Program-made: the position numbers and the translations under genes
The notes under the pieces: model-generated
What the model was told of the DNA's origin: nothing
The model's database searches: none
The model's input: the letters and a program-made list of their open reading frames with translations, nothing else
Origin: HGM11416 sp034104345
GTDB lineage: Bacteria > Bacillota > Clostridia > Christensenellales > Borkfalkiaceae
Assembly (NCBI GenBank): GCA_034104345.1
Contig: JAXEDY010000006.1
Span: 1 to 9,723 of the forward strand
Direction: 5' to 3'
DNA: 9,723 nt
Shown: piece by piece, positions 1-7,102 of the stretch
Layout of the letters: every line of letters starts with the position of its first letter
Position numbering within the stretch: position 1 is the first letter of the stretch

Positions 1-1
1 T

Positions 2-172
2 TTCGACATAAATAAATTAATAAGTCAAAAAAAATGCCTTAAAAGCTCGGTTAAAAATTCGATTTGTTATTGTTTGATGAAATGCGACAATAAACAATAT
101 CTGTTAAGACTGGGGCAATTTAAGGAAAATGAAGAATTTAAAATTATAAAAATTTGGGAACTTATACGTTAA
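2..172 (+). CDS. 3' end of an unrecognised gene (partial)
   Basis: An open frame runs from the left edge to a TAA at 170-172, giving 56 residues that end in LGQFKENEEFKIIKIWELIR. The alternating hydrophobic and charged residues look like real protein, although the composition is very AT-rich (Lys, Asn, Ile) and includes four Cys. The start lies outside the window. I do not recognise a family. The stop is 27 bases before the ATG of the broken secreted-protein gene, which has its own ribosome binding site, so the two were probably co-transcribed. It could be a chance open frame in AT-rich DNA, but its length and its fit with the next gene make a gene end more likely. Confidence 0.5.
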   Translation, partial: FDINKLISQKKCLKSSVKNSICYCLMKCDNKQYLLRLGQFKENEEFKIIKIWELIR

Positions 173-185
173 AAAATAAAAATAC

Positions 186-192
186 AAAGGAG
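186..192 (+). promoter_or_regulatory. Shine-Dalgarno site of the broken secreted-protein gene
   Basis: AAAGGAG lies seven bases before the ATG at 200. This fixes the start at 200, where the codons give a typical signal peptide. The next ATG, at 241, is in the frame of the mature part but has no such site. Confidence 0.75.
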
Positions 193-199
193 AAAACTG

Positions 200-728
200 A
201 TGAAAAAGTATTTTAAGAAAATATTATTTGTTTGTTTACTATGCACCTTTACACTCTGTTTGTTTGTTGGCGGAAAACGTTAAAGGTTAAAGCGGATGAA
301 ACTTACAACTTCGCAAACATCACCGAAGAAGAAAGTTTAGACTTTTTAGTCGAGCATAATATTGAAATCCCTGCTATTTTCAATGGAGATAGAGAAAGAA
401 TCGGAAAATTTACACAAAAGGCTATTAAGTTGGTTTATGAAAACACTTCTTACGAATTTGTTTATAACTATGATAAAACGTTGAACTTTGCAAACGATAT
501 AAAGCAAGCCGTTTTGCCATATTTAAACGAACAAAATATATCAATTCAAAGTTGTGTTCCGTATTCCTTATAGAAATGGGACTTTCCGAAATTATGTCGA
601 ATCGCATAATAACGGCAAACGGAAGTTATATTTTGCCTAGCGGAATAATAGTTTTATCCGCCGCCGATTATCAGGGCTATTTAAACGGAACGTTTGTAAT
701 TCCGCATTGCCACGATATTGCCGCGTAA
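200..728 (+). pseudogene. Small secreted protein gene broken by two frame changes
   Basis: From the ATG at 200 the first frame encodes a lipid-like signal peptide: Lys-rich MKKYFKK, then a hydrophobic LFVCLLCTFTLCLFVGG stretch, ending at a TAA at 281-283. The next frame (from about 265 to 573) continues with KVKADETYNF, where VKA would be a normal signal-peptidase site, followed by about 90 residues. A third frame carries on from about 555 to the TAA at 726-728 with a protein-like stretch that includes MSNRIITANGSYILPSG. Each change is the same direction and fits a one-base deletion. Restored, the product would be about 175 residues and exported. I do not recognise the family, and no catalytic motif is visible. 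It could instead be two short separate genes, but only the first segment has a ribosome binding site. Confidence 0.6.
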
Positions 729-907
729 AACCAAAACTTTCCGACCTACTTATGATATTTGATATATTTAAACTAAACAAGTGCATTAGTGCATTTTTTA
801 AATCAAGGCGATAAAAATCGAGCGATATATTCGCCGAAAAACGCAAAATAAAAATTAAAATAAGCAAAACTTTAAAAACGGGATTAAAAGCCTTGTCAAA
901 AGGTGGC
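729..907. other. AT-rich intergenic region
   Basis: No gene is visible on either strand. A minus-strand open frame covering 637-867 has no ribosome binding site and reads through the pseudogene end, so it is not credible. The only local pattern is a direct repeat GTGCATTA/GTGCATTT at about 780-796. Confidence 0.6.
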
Positions 908-922
908 GGGATATGGTATATT
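893..922 (+). promoter_or_regulatory. Possible promoter of the helicase gene
   Basis: TTGTCA at 893-898 and TATATT at 917-922 are 18 bases apart, so transcription would start near 929. The -10 box lies inside the left arm of the terminator hairpin at 908-937. A transcript from here would begin within the right arm and escape termination. The AT-rich sequence makes chance matches common. Confidence 0.35.
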
Positions 923-944
923 TTTATATCATATCCCTTTTTTT
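908..944 (+). terminator. Rho-independent terminator
   Basis: A 13-base-pair stem (908-920 with 925-937, one G-T pair) has a TTTT loop and is followed by seven T residues at 938-944. It ends transcription from the left-hand accessory genes before the helicase gene. Confidence 0.8.
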
Positions 945-978
945 GTTAAAATATAAACGTGAAAAAGGGGAATAAATA

Positions 979-1029
979 ATGATAAGGAGCGCGGTTTCGG
1001 CGGATATAAAATTATATGAGCGATTTTGA
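979..1029 (+). CDS. Short leader ORF overlapping the helicase start
   Basis: The ATG at 979 is preceded by AAAGGGG at 964-970, an eight-base gap, and encodes 16 residues (MIRSAVSADIKLYERF) ending in a TGA at 1027-1029. It overlaps the helicase ATG at 1016 in another frame. The helicase ATG has only a weak GGCGG upstream, so ribosomes may load at 979 and re-initiate at 1016. The alternative is that 979 is the ancestral helicase start, cut off by a small indel. There is no evidence that the peptide itself does anything. Confidence 0.35.
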   Translation: MIRSAVSADIKLYERF

Positions 1030-4000
1030 AACTTTAAACGACGAAAAATTAAATATTTCTGCCGACGACGGCGTTGCCGCCGCAAATTTAAGCGCGGACC
1101 TTTTCGATGACGAAAAACAACGCGAACGCGACGCGTTTTTTACTTTACCGCCTTCTTACGTTAACAAATACAACTTAAACCGAGGCGATTTTCCGCCGTT
1201 TTCGCCCGAAGACGCGCTTTTTAAATGCCGCCGCGATTTGGGCAGGGTAGACGTCGAATATATCGCTTCGCTGTGCTTAATGTCGCTTAAAGACGTAATT
1301 TTACAGTTAGAAGGCAAAATTTACCGCGATTGCTCGCTTGGGTATAGCGAATTTTATAAAGGATTCGTTACCGCCGAAGAATATTTTTCGGGCGACCTTG
1401 CGTTAAAATATTCGTGCGCCCAAGCCGAAAACAAAAAGTTCGGCGGCGTTTTCAATCAGAATTTAAAAGCGCTTAAAGCGGTTATGCCTCCGCGCCCTGC
1501 GCCCGAAAAAGTTTATTTCGGTTTGGGTTCGCCATGGATTCCTCCCGAATACGTTGCCGATTTCGTGCAATATCTTTATCGCATTTCGCTCGTTAGAAAC
1601 AAGCGCATTTGCGAAGTTTATTACGAGCAAGCAATTCATCGCTACGTAGTAATTTTAAACGTAGACGTGCGTTCTACGGTTTTGGCAGTTAAAACTTACG
1701 GCACCGAGCGCATGGACATGTTTAAAATTTTAGATAAAACTTTAAACCACGACCAGATTCATATCACCGACCTTTTGGAAGAAGACGGGCGCATAGTACG
1801 CAGGCTTAACCGCGAGCAGACTTTGCTTGCCGAAGAAAAACGCACTCGGCTTAAAAACGCATTTTCGCATTGGATGAGCGAACTTCCGCCCGAAAAAAAG
1901 GAAGGGCTTTACGATATTTTTTATAATCGCTTCGTGTGCGTTAAAAACCGCATATACAATGGCGATTATCTCGATTTTTCGGATATGTGCGGCGCAAAAC
2001 TTTACGGCTATCAGAAAGACGCCGTCGCGCGTATTATCGAAAGCAAAAACACGCTGCTCGCGCACGACGTCGGGGCGGGCAAAACTTTTGTTATGATTGC
2101 CGCGGGGCATGTAATGCGCAAAACCGGCATCGCAAAAAAAAGCATGTTTGTGGTGCCTAATTCGATACTCGCGCAGTGGAAAAACGATTATAATTTACTT
2201 TATCCCGACGCGAACGTTCTTGCCGTCGGGCCCGAAGATTTTACGCCATTGAAGCGCGAAGAAACGATGCGGAAAATGCTCGGCGATTACGAGGCGATTA
2301 TTATCCCTTACAGTTCGTTCGAGCTTATTCCGCCCGATTATAACGGAGCGATAGAAGAAATCCGCGATAAAATTTCGGTTTTGGAAAGCGCGGTTAAAGA
2401 TAATCAGAAGCGAATGCAAAAGGCGCGCGTTAAAATTAACACGCTGCTTTTAAAAGAAGAAGAACATCTTAAAAAACAAGCCGAAATTTACCGCGCGAAA
2501 AAGGCGGAAAACGGCGAACAATTGACCTTTGGCGACCTGAAAATAAACGCGCTGTTTATCGACGAAGCGCACAACTATAAAAACTTGCCGCTCGAAAGCA
2601 ATATGGGGCAGATCAAAGGCTTAAATTCGGAAGGCAGCGAAAAATGTGCCGACGCATACTTAAAAACCCGCACCGTATTAAAGCAAAACGGCGGCAGGGG
2701 GCTAGTTTTCGCCACCGGAACCCCGGTTACCAACTCGGTTGCCGACGTGTTTACCATGCAAAAGTATTTAAGCGAAGATATGCTCGCTTCGGCAGACGTC
2801 GATTCGTTCGATAACTGGGCGGGAACTTTCGGCGAAATAACGCGCGATTACGAAATCGACGTCGATACCGAAAGTTACAGGCTTACCGCGCGTTTTAACA
2901 AATTCAATAACTTAGAGCAACTTTCTAAACGCCTTAACTTAATTACCGATTTTCACGTTTGCGAACGCGACGGGCTTCCGCGGCTCGACAGCGTTGAAAC
3001 CGTTTTAGTTAAAAAAAGTGAAGATCAACGTGTTTTGCTTGCCGAGATTTCGGACCGCGTTGAAAAAATACGGGCAGGGCAGGTTGACAGAAAAACCGAT
3101 AACCTTTTAAAGGTTACAACCGACGGGCGAAAAATCGCGCTCGACGTGCGGCTTGTCGCAACCGATAACAACTTCGCCGCATATGCGGATCCAGGTAACA
3201 AAATCCCTGCATGCGCGCAAAAAATCATTGAAACGGGCAAAAAATTCAAGGGCACCGCGCAACTCGTGTTCTGCGACATCGGCACGCCCAAAAACAAATT
3301 CAACGTTTACGACGAACTTAAAAAAATGCTTATCGCGGGCGGAATTAAGCCCGAAGCTATTGCTTTCGTGCACGACGGCAACACCGAAAAACAGCGCGAA
3401 AAGATTTTCGACCTTGTAAATTCGGGCGAAATAAGCGTGCTTATCGGTTCGACTTTTAAACTCGGCACGGGCGTTAACGTTCAGCGCCGACTTATTGCCG
3501 TGCATCATCTCGACGTGCCGTGGCGCCCCAGCGATATGGTTCAGCGCGAAGGGCGGCTTATCCGTCAGGGCAACACCAACGAAAAAGTTTATATTTTCCG
3601 CTACGTTACCGAAGGCAGTTTCGACGCGTATTCGTGGCAACTACTCGAAAACAAACAGCGTTTTATAACCGACTTGATGTGCGGCACCGCGAAAGATTCC
3701 GACGAGCGCCAACTTGCCGATTCTGTTTTGAGTTACGCCGAAGTAAAAGCGCTTGCAGTGGGTAATCCGCTCGTTAAAAAGCGCGTTGAAACCTTTAACG
3801 AACTTATGCGTTACAAAACGTTATCGCGCGAAAGCGACGCAAAGCGCCGCGAACTTAACGAAATGCGGCTTGAACTTCCCGCAAAAATATCCGCGCTTAA
3901 AACGCGTTTGTCGCTTGTCCGCGCCGACGCACGGGCTTACGAAAAAAATCCCGAAATGCCCGATAGCGGACTTATAGCCCCACTTATTACGAAAGCGACG

Positions 4001-4345
4001 GCTGAAAACATTCTTAACAACACCGAAAGTTATATCTGCGACGTAAACGCTTTTAAACTTTTCGTGCCGTCGGGGTTCAACCGTTTGCGCCCTTATCTTG
4101 TACTTAAAGGTAACGCTCGTTATACCGTCGATATAGTTACTTTCGGCACGGGCGCTTACACAAAGATAGAAAACTTTATTAAAAAGTTGCGCGATCAGGC
4201 AAAGGAGTTGGCCGAAAACGTAGCCAAACTCGAAATGCAGTTAAATCAAACCGAAACAGAACTTGCCAAAAAAGACGAATATGCCGATATTTTGGCGGAC
4301 CTTACGCAAAGACTTTCCGAAATAGATAAAGAATTGGGCATTTAA
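1016..4345 (+). CDS. SNF2/DEAD-like helicase of the conjugative-element type
   Basis: This 1109-residue protein is a superfamily 2 ATPase. Visible motifs are Walker A GAGKT (353-357) within LLAHDVGAGKT, Walker B DEAH (516-519), motif III ATGTP (566-570), GTGVNVQRR (about 817-825) and arginine-finger motif QREGRLIRQG (843-852). A Lys/Glu-rich insert at about 445-495 and the last 60 residues look like coiled coil. The wording around the motifs (NTLLAHDVGAGKTF, LFIDEAHNYKNLPL, VFATGTPVTNS) matches helicase domains in the very large methylase-helicase proteins of Firmicutes integrative conjugative elements. The N-terminal GLGSPWIPPEYV (about 169-180) matches the linker that usually follows the methylase domain, but no methylase motif is present here. 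An in-frame TAA at 1007 limits the start to 1016 or later. The likely role is DNA translocation or remodelling linked to element transfer or defence; the substrate is unknown. Confidence 0.88.
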   Translation: MSDFETLNDEKLNISADDGVAAANLSADLFDDEKQRERDAFFTLPPSYVNKYNLNRGDFPPFSPEDALFKCRRDLGRVDVEYIASLCLMSLKDVILQLEGKIYRDCSLGYSEFYKGFVTAEEYFSGDLALKYSCAQAENKKFGGVFNQNLKALKAVMPPRPAPEKVYFGLGSPWIPPEYVADFVQYLYRISLVRNKRICEVYYEQAIHRYVVILNVDVRSTVLAVKTYGTERMDMFKILDKTLNHDQIHITDLLEEDGRIVRRLNREQTLLAEEKRTRLKNAFSHWMSELPPEKKEGLYDIFYNRFVCVKNRIYNGDYLDFSDMCGAKLYGYQKDAVARIIESKNTLLAHDVGAGKTFVMIAAGHVMRKTGIAKKSMFVVPNSILAQWKNDYNLLYPDANVLAVGPEDFTPLKREETMRKMLGDYEAIIIPYSSFELIPPDYNGAIEEIRDKISVLESAVKDNQKRMQKARVKINTLLLKEEEHLKKQAEIYRAKKAENGEQLTFGDLKINALFIDEAHNYKNLPLESNMGQIKGLNSEGSEKCADAYLKTRTVLKQNGGRGLVFATGTPVTNSVADVFTMQKYLSEDMLASADVDSFDNWAGTFGEITRDYEIDVDTESYRLTARFNKFNNLEQLSKRLNLITDFHVCERDGLPRLDSVETVLVKKSEDQRVLLAEISDRVEKIRAGQVDRKTDNLLKVTTDGRKIALDVRLVATDNNFAAYADPGNKIPACAQKIIETGKKFKGTAQLVFCDIGTPKNKFNVYDELKKMLIAGGIKPEAIAFVHDGNTEKQREKIFDLVNSGEISVLIGSTFKLGTGVNVQRRLIAVHHLDVPWRPSDMVQREGRLIRQGNTNEKVYIFRYVTEGSFDAYSWQLLENKQRFITDLMCGTAKDSDERQLADSVLSYAEVKALAVGNPLVKKRVETFNELMRYKTLSRESDAKRRELNEMRLELPAKISALKTRLSLVRADARAYEKNPEMPDSGLIAPLITKATAENILNNTESYICDVNAFKLFVPSGFNRLRPYLVLKGNARYTVDIVTFGTGAYTKIENFIKKLRDQAKELAENVAKLEMQLNQTETELAKKDEYADILADLTQRLSEIDKELGI

Positions 4346-4375
4346 TTTTGTATAATCATATTGAAAGGCATAGAG

Positions 4376-4414
4376 AAACCGCCGCGAACCGATTTTCGTT
4401 CGCGGCGGTTTTTT
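4376..4414 (+). terminator. Strong rho-independent terminator after the helicase
   Basis: AACCGCCGCGAAC (4377-4389) pairs perfectly with GTTCGCGGCGGTT (4398-4410) around an eight-base loop, and a T-run ends at 4414. It begins about 30 bases after the helicase stop and separates it from the SDR operon. Confidence 0.93.
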
Positions 4415-4623
4415 GCGCCGATACAAAAAGAAAAGTAGGTGGGCCATCGGTTTCACGCAATCTTCGCAGAAAACAAAACGAAAACATAAAAACGTCCGCC
4501 TATAGGTCGATAAGCGGCATTTTCGCTATAATTTCTGCTTGTTCGTTAATTAAAGAATCTTTAATAATTATTATGCATTTTAATATTTTTTGCCTAATAA
4601 TTTATAAACCAACGTAAATTTGT
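4415..4623. other. AT-rich intergenic region without a gene
   Basis: Open frames cross this stretch, but they start inside the terminator, lack ribosome binding sites and show no family features. The only notable content is the first copy of the repeat described at 4486-4525. Confidence 0.6.
4486..4525. repeat. Dispersed imperfect repeat, copy A
   Basis: ATAAAAACGTCCGCCTATA at the start, then a GTCGATAAGCGG-type core and a TTTCG end, align with 7008-7046 at roughly 80 percent identity with a one-base gap. The core contains a short hairpin (CCGC at 4497-4500 with GCGG at 4514-4517) around a CCTATAGG palindrome. Copy A has no T-run on the plus strand. On the minus strand it would be followed by a T-rich stretch. 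Confidence 0.55.
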
Positions 4624-4652
4624 TTGACATTTTTAAGGATATTATTTAAAAT
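4624..4652 (+). promoter_or_regulatory. Promoter of the SDR/oxoamine synthase operon
   Basis: A perfect -35 box TTGACA (4624-4629) and a -10 box TAAAAT (4647-4652) are separated by 17 bases. Transcription would start near 4659, leaving a leader of about 75 bases before the SDR start. The match to the vegetative sigma consensus is strong and suggests constitutive expression. I see no operator palindrome over it. Confidence 0.75.
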
Positions 4653-4733
4653 CAAATTAAGTAATGGGCTATCAGAAGAAGGTTTAAAGATAAAAAACAG
4701 TAACTAAAAAATGAAAAATAAAAAGGACGTTTA

Positions 4734-5636
4734 ATGAACGAAAGATCGATTAAAAAAAACGGCGGAAAGGTGGCCGTTATAACGGGTGCGAGTTCGGGAA
4801 TAGGCAAAGCGACCGCCGAATATCTTGCAAAGCGCGGTTTTAAGGTTTTCGGGCTTGCCCGCCGCGAAATAAAAAACGATTATATAAACGGCGTTTTATG
4901 CGACGTTACCGACGGTGCTCGCGTAAGTCGGGTTTTAAGCGATATTTTTGCGGAGAACGGAAGAATTGATTGCTTTATAAATAACGCCGGAATGGGGATT
5001 TCGGGTGCGGTAGAGCAAATTACGCAAGCCGAAAGCGATAAATTATATAATCTTAATTTTCGCGCGGTAGCCGAATGTTCGCGCCTTGTGCTTCCTTATT
5101 TGAAGCAAAGTAAAGGCGTTTTAATAAACATAAGTTCGATTGCGGCAATAATCCCCATACCTTTTCAAACGGCATATTCTGCCTCGAAAGCGGCAATAAA
5201 TTCGTTCACGCAGGCACTAAGGCTTGAAGTTAAGCCTTTCGGAGTGAGGGTTGCGGCGATAATGCCGGGAGATACGAAAACCGGTTTTACCGACGCACGC
5301 AAAAAAATCGGCAACGAAACGGTAAATAAAAGCGCAAATCAAATCTCGGATAAAATTGGGGATAAAAATACCGAAAACCGCAAAACCATCGATATCGGCT
5401 GCAATAATTGCGACGATTATTCGGCAAGGCTTAACCGTTCGGTCGAAAAAATGGAAAAAGACGAACGCGGCGGCAAAAGCCCCGAAAGCGTTGCGAAAGT
5501 CGTTTATAAAACCATAAACAAAAAAAATCCGCCCGCGCTTAAAGCGGTTGGATTCTCGTATAAACTCGTGGCGTTTTTAAGCAAAATTTTGCCCAACCGT
5601 TTTATGCTTTATATCGTAAGCAAACTTTACGGCTGA
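4734..5636 (+). CDS. Classical SDR oxidoreductase, candidate 3-ketosphinganine reductase
   Basis: This 300-residue Rossmann enzyme has the cofactor motif TGASSGIG (17-24), NNAG (83-86) and the catalytic set Ser135, Tyr148 and Lys152 (YSASK). Two Arg at 43-44, at the end of the second beta strand, suggest NADP(H). An extra, very polar Asn/Asp/Lys-rich stretch (about 193-228) lies where the substrate lid of the family normally sits. The C-terminus (KLVAFLSKILPNRFMLYIVSKLYG) is hydrophobic and basic, fitting membrane association. AAGGA at 4723-4727 sets the start. It is the first gene of an operon with an oxoamine synthase 108 bases downstream. If that enzyme makes 3-ketosphinganine, this one would reduce the ketone; that is inference from the pairing. 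It is not the extended-type threonine dehydrogenase that partners KBL. A generic ketone or sterol SDR remains possible. Confidence 0.9.
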   Translation: MNERSIKKNGGKVAVITGASSGIGKATAEYLAKRGFKVFGLARREIKNDYINGVLCDVTDGARVSRVLSDIFAENGRIDCFINNAGMGISGAVEQITQAESDKLYNLNFRAVAECSRLVLPYLKQSKGVLINISSIAAIIPIPFQTAYSASKAAINSFTQALRLEVKPFGVRVAAIMPGDTKTGFTDARKKIGNETVNKSANQISDKIGDKNTENRKTIDIGCNNCDDYSARLNRSVEKMEKDERGGKSPESVAKVVYKTINKKNPPALKAVGFSYKLVAFLSKILPNRFMLYIVSKLYG

Positions 5637-5661
5637 GAAATACGACAGGGAAATACGGCGA

Positions 5662-5687
5662 AGATATACGGCTGATATAATATATCT
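5662..5687 (+). promoter_or_regulatory. Inverted repeat with possible extended -10 promoter
   Basis: AGATATA (5662-5668) and TATATCT (5681-5687) form a seven-base-pair AT-rich inverted repeat. It overlaps TGATATAAT (5673-5681), an extended -10 sequence with no clear -35 box. It may be an internal promoter for the oxoamine synthase or a weak mRNA hairpin. Chance is also plausible. Confidence 0.3.
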
Positions 5688-5731
5688 GTTTTCGGTTGAG
5701 TTATCAAAAATTAAAGCGCAAAAATTATAAA

Positions 5732-5739
5732 AAGGAGGG
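5732..5739 (+). promoter_or_regulatory. Very strong Shine-Dalgarno site of the oxoamine synthase
   Basis: AAGGAGGG lies five bases before the ATG at 5745. It is stronger than the site of the SDR gene upstream, so the synthase may be made in excess over the reductase. Confidence 0.85.
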
Positions 5740-5744
5740 TAAAA

Positions 5745-6929
5745 ATGGATTTATTCGAAAAATGTTATAAAAACGACAAAGTAAAACAGGCAAAACAAAG
5801 CGGAGTTTATCCTTATTTTTCGGTTCTTACCACCGGGCAGGACACGGAAGTTGTGCTTGGCGGAGTAAAAACGGTTATGATCGGATCGAACAATTATCTC
5901 GGACTTACCGGCAACGAAGAAGTTATCGCCGCCGGAGTAAACGCGCTTAAAAAATACGGCAGCGGTTGTTCGGGTTCGCGGTTTTTAAACGGCACGCTCG
6001 ATATTCACGTTAAGTTAGAAGAAGAACTCGCCGAGTTTTTGCATAAAGAGGCGGTGGTTACGTTCGGTACGGGGTTCCAGTCGAATCTGGCGATAATAAG
6101 CGCGATTTGCGGCAGAAACGATTACATTTTGTGCGACCGCGAAAACCACGCAAGTATTTACGACGGTTGCAGATTAAGTTATGCAAAAATGCTCAGATAT
6201 AAACACGGCGACATGCAGGATTTAGAGCGGATTTTAAAGTCGCTCGATTTAACTTCGGCGGGCGTTTTAATAGTGACCGACGGCGTTTTTTCGATGAGCG
6301 GCGAAATTTGCAAACTTCCCGAAATTGTGGGTTTGGCCAAGAAATACGGCGCGCGCGTTATGGTCGACGACGCTCACGGACTGGGCGTTCTGGGCGAACA
6401 TGGCCGCGGAACTGCAGAACGTTTCGGGCTTGAAAACGAAGTTGATATTTATATGGGCACTTTTTCAAAGTCGCTTGCAAGTTTGGGCGGGTATATGGCT
6501 GCCGATAAAGAAGTCGTCGAATTCGTTCGGCACGCTTCGCGCCCCTTCATTTTCAGCGCAAGCATTACGCCTGCTTCGATTGAATGTGCGCGCGCTTCGC
6601 TAAAAATTTTGCGCGAACATCCCGAACGCATTAAGGCGTTAAAAGATATAAGCGCTTATATGCGTTCGCTTTTAAAAGGCTACGGAATAAAAATCATCGA
6701 CGCCGAAACGCCTATTATTCCGATTTATACATACGACGATTTAACCACGTTTAAAGTTTGCGTGGAACTTCAGAAACGCGGAGTTTACGTTAATCCCGTG
6801 GTGTCGCCCGCCGTTCCCGAAGGGCAAAGCATGCTCCGCACCAGTTATACGGCAACGCACACCAAAGAACAAATGGATTATGCCGCGAAAAAAATTGCCG
6901 AAGTGCTTAAAGAATTCGGCGTGATTTAA
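5745..6929 (+). CDS. PLP-dependent alpha-oxoamine synthase, serine palmitoyltransferase-like
   Basis: This 394-residue fold-type I PLP enzyme condenses an amino acid with an acyl-CoA, releasing CO2. It has the normal length for the family. Visible sites are His135 (NHASI, stacks on PLP), Asp208 and His211 (VDDAHGLG) and the PLP lysine Lys242 in GTFSKSLASLGG. The glycine loop reads YGSGCSGSRFLNGTLD (71-86). Recalled family patterns are GFGMASVRFICGT for KBL, SGASRLVSG for BioF and GTRNISGT for ALAS, so SGSRFLNGT plus FSKSLASLGG favours serine palmitoyltransferase. GVYPYF (20-25), YLGLTG and RNDYILCD also recall the Bacteroides enzyme. The expected product is 3-ketosphinganine from serine and palmitoyl-CoA. 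It shares a transcript with the SDR upstream and ends before a bidirectional terminator. The family is certain; the substrate is inferred, and a KBL-like or other acyl-CoA specificity cannot be excluded. Confidence 0.92.
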   Translation: MDLFEKCYKNDKVKQAKQSGVYPYFSVLTTGQDTEVVLGGVKTVMIGSNNYLGLTGNEEVIAAGVNALKKYGSGCSGSRFLNGTLDIHVKLEEELAEFLHKEAVVTFGTGFQSNLAIISAICGRNDYILCDRENHASIYDGCRLSYAKMLRYKHGDMQDLERILKSLDLTSAGVLIVTDGVFSMSGEICKLPEIVGLAKKYGARVMVDDAHGLGVLGEHGRGTAERFGLENEVDIYMGTFSKSLASLGGYMAADKEVVEFVRHASRPFIFSASITPASIECARASLKILREHPERIKALKDISAYMRSLLKGYGIKIIDAETPIIPIYTYDDLTTFKVCVELQKRGVYVNPVVSPAVPEGQSMLRTSYTATHTKEQMDYAAKKIAEVLKEFGVI

Positions 6930-7002
6930 GGTTTTGTGCGGCGCGAAAAATTTTGTTTTTTTGTTGCAAAACCCGCGTCGTTTTATTTTAAAATTTTATC
7001 GT

Positions 7003-7057
7003 AAAAAATAAAAAGTCCGCCTATAAGTCGATTATCGGGTGTTTCGGGCGGGTTTTT
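7003..7057. terminator. Bidirectional terminator between convergent genes
   Basis: CCGCC (7017-7021) pairs with GGCGG (7047-7051), extended by two wobble pairs and by AAAA (7011-7014) against TTTT (7054-7057). The plus strand ends in a T-run at 7053-7057. The A-run at 7003-7014 gives a long U tail for transcripts from the minus strand. The loop holds a second small stem (CCTATAA with TTATCGG). It serves the oxoamine synthase on one side and the HD hydrolase on the other. Confidence 0.7.
7008..7046. repeat. Dispersed imperfect repeat, copy B
   Basis: This copy aligns with 4486-4525 over about 40 bases, sharing AATAAAAA, GTCCGCCTATA, GTCGAT and TTTCG. It forms most of the bidirectional terminator at 7003-7057. 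The two copies lie on either side of the SDR/oxoamine synthase pair, in the same orientation. Confidence 0.55.
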
Positions 7058-7102
7058 GTTTAATAATATCGTGTTGTCGTTGGGCGATTGTTCGTGATTT
7101 TA

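Noticed and set aside
3107..3640. 177-residue minus-strand open frame inside the helicase
   Set aside because: It is antisense to conserved helicase motifs and has no features of its own; it reflects the codon bias of the plus strand.
4348..4617. 89-residue open frame just after the helicase
   Set aside because: It starts inside the terminator, has no ribosome binding site and its end is AT-rich low-complexity sequence.
4711..4734. Seven-codon frame MKNKKDV whose TAA overlaps the SDR ATG
   Set aside because: It has no ribosome binding site; the AAGGA inside it serves the SDR. Stop-start overlap is likely chance in A-rich DNA.
5745..6929. Calling the synthase glycine C-acetyltransferase (kbl) with a threonine dehydrogenase partner
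   Set aside because: The SGSRFLNGT loop differs from the KBL pattern, and the adjacent SDR is the classical YxxxK type, not the extended threonine dehydrogenase.
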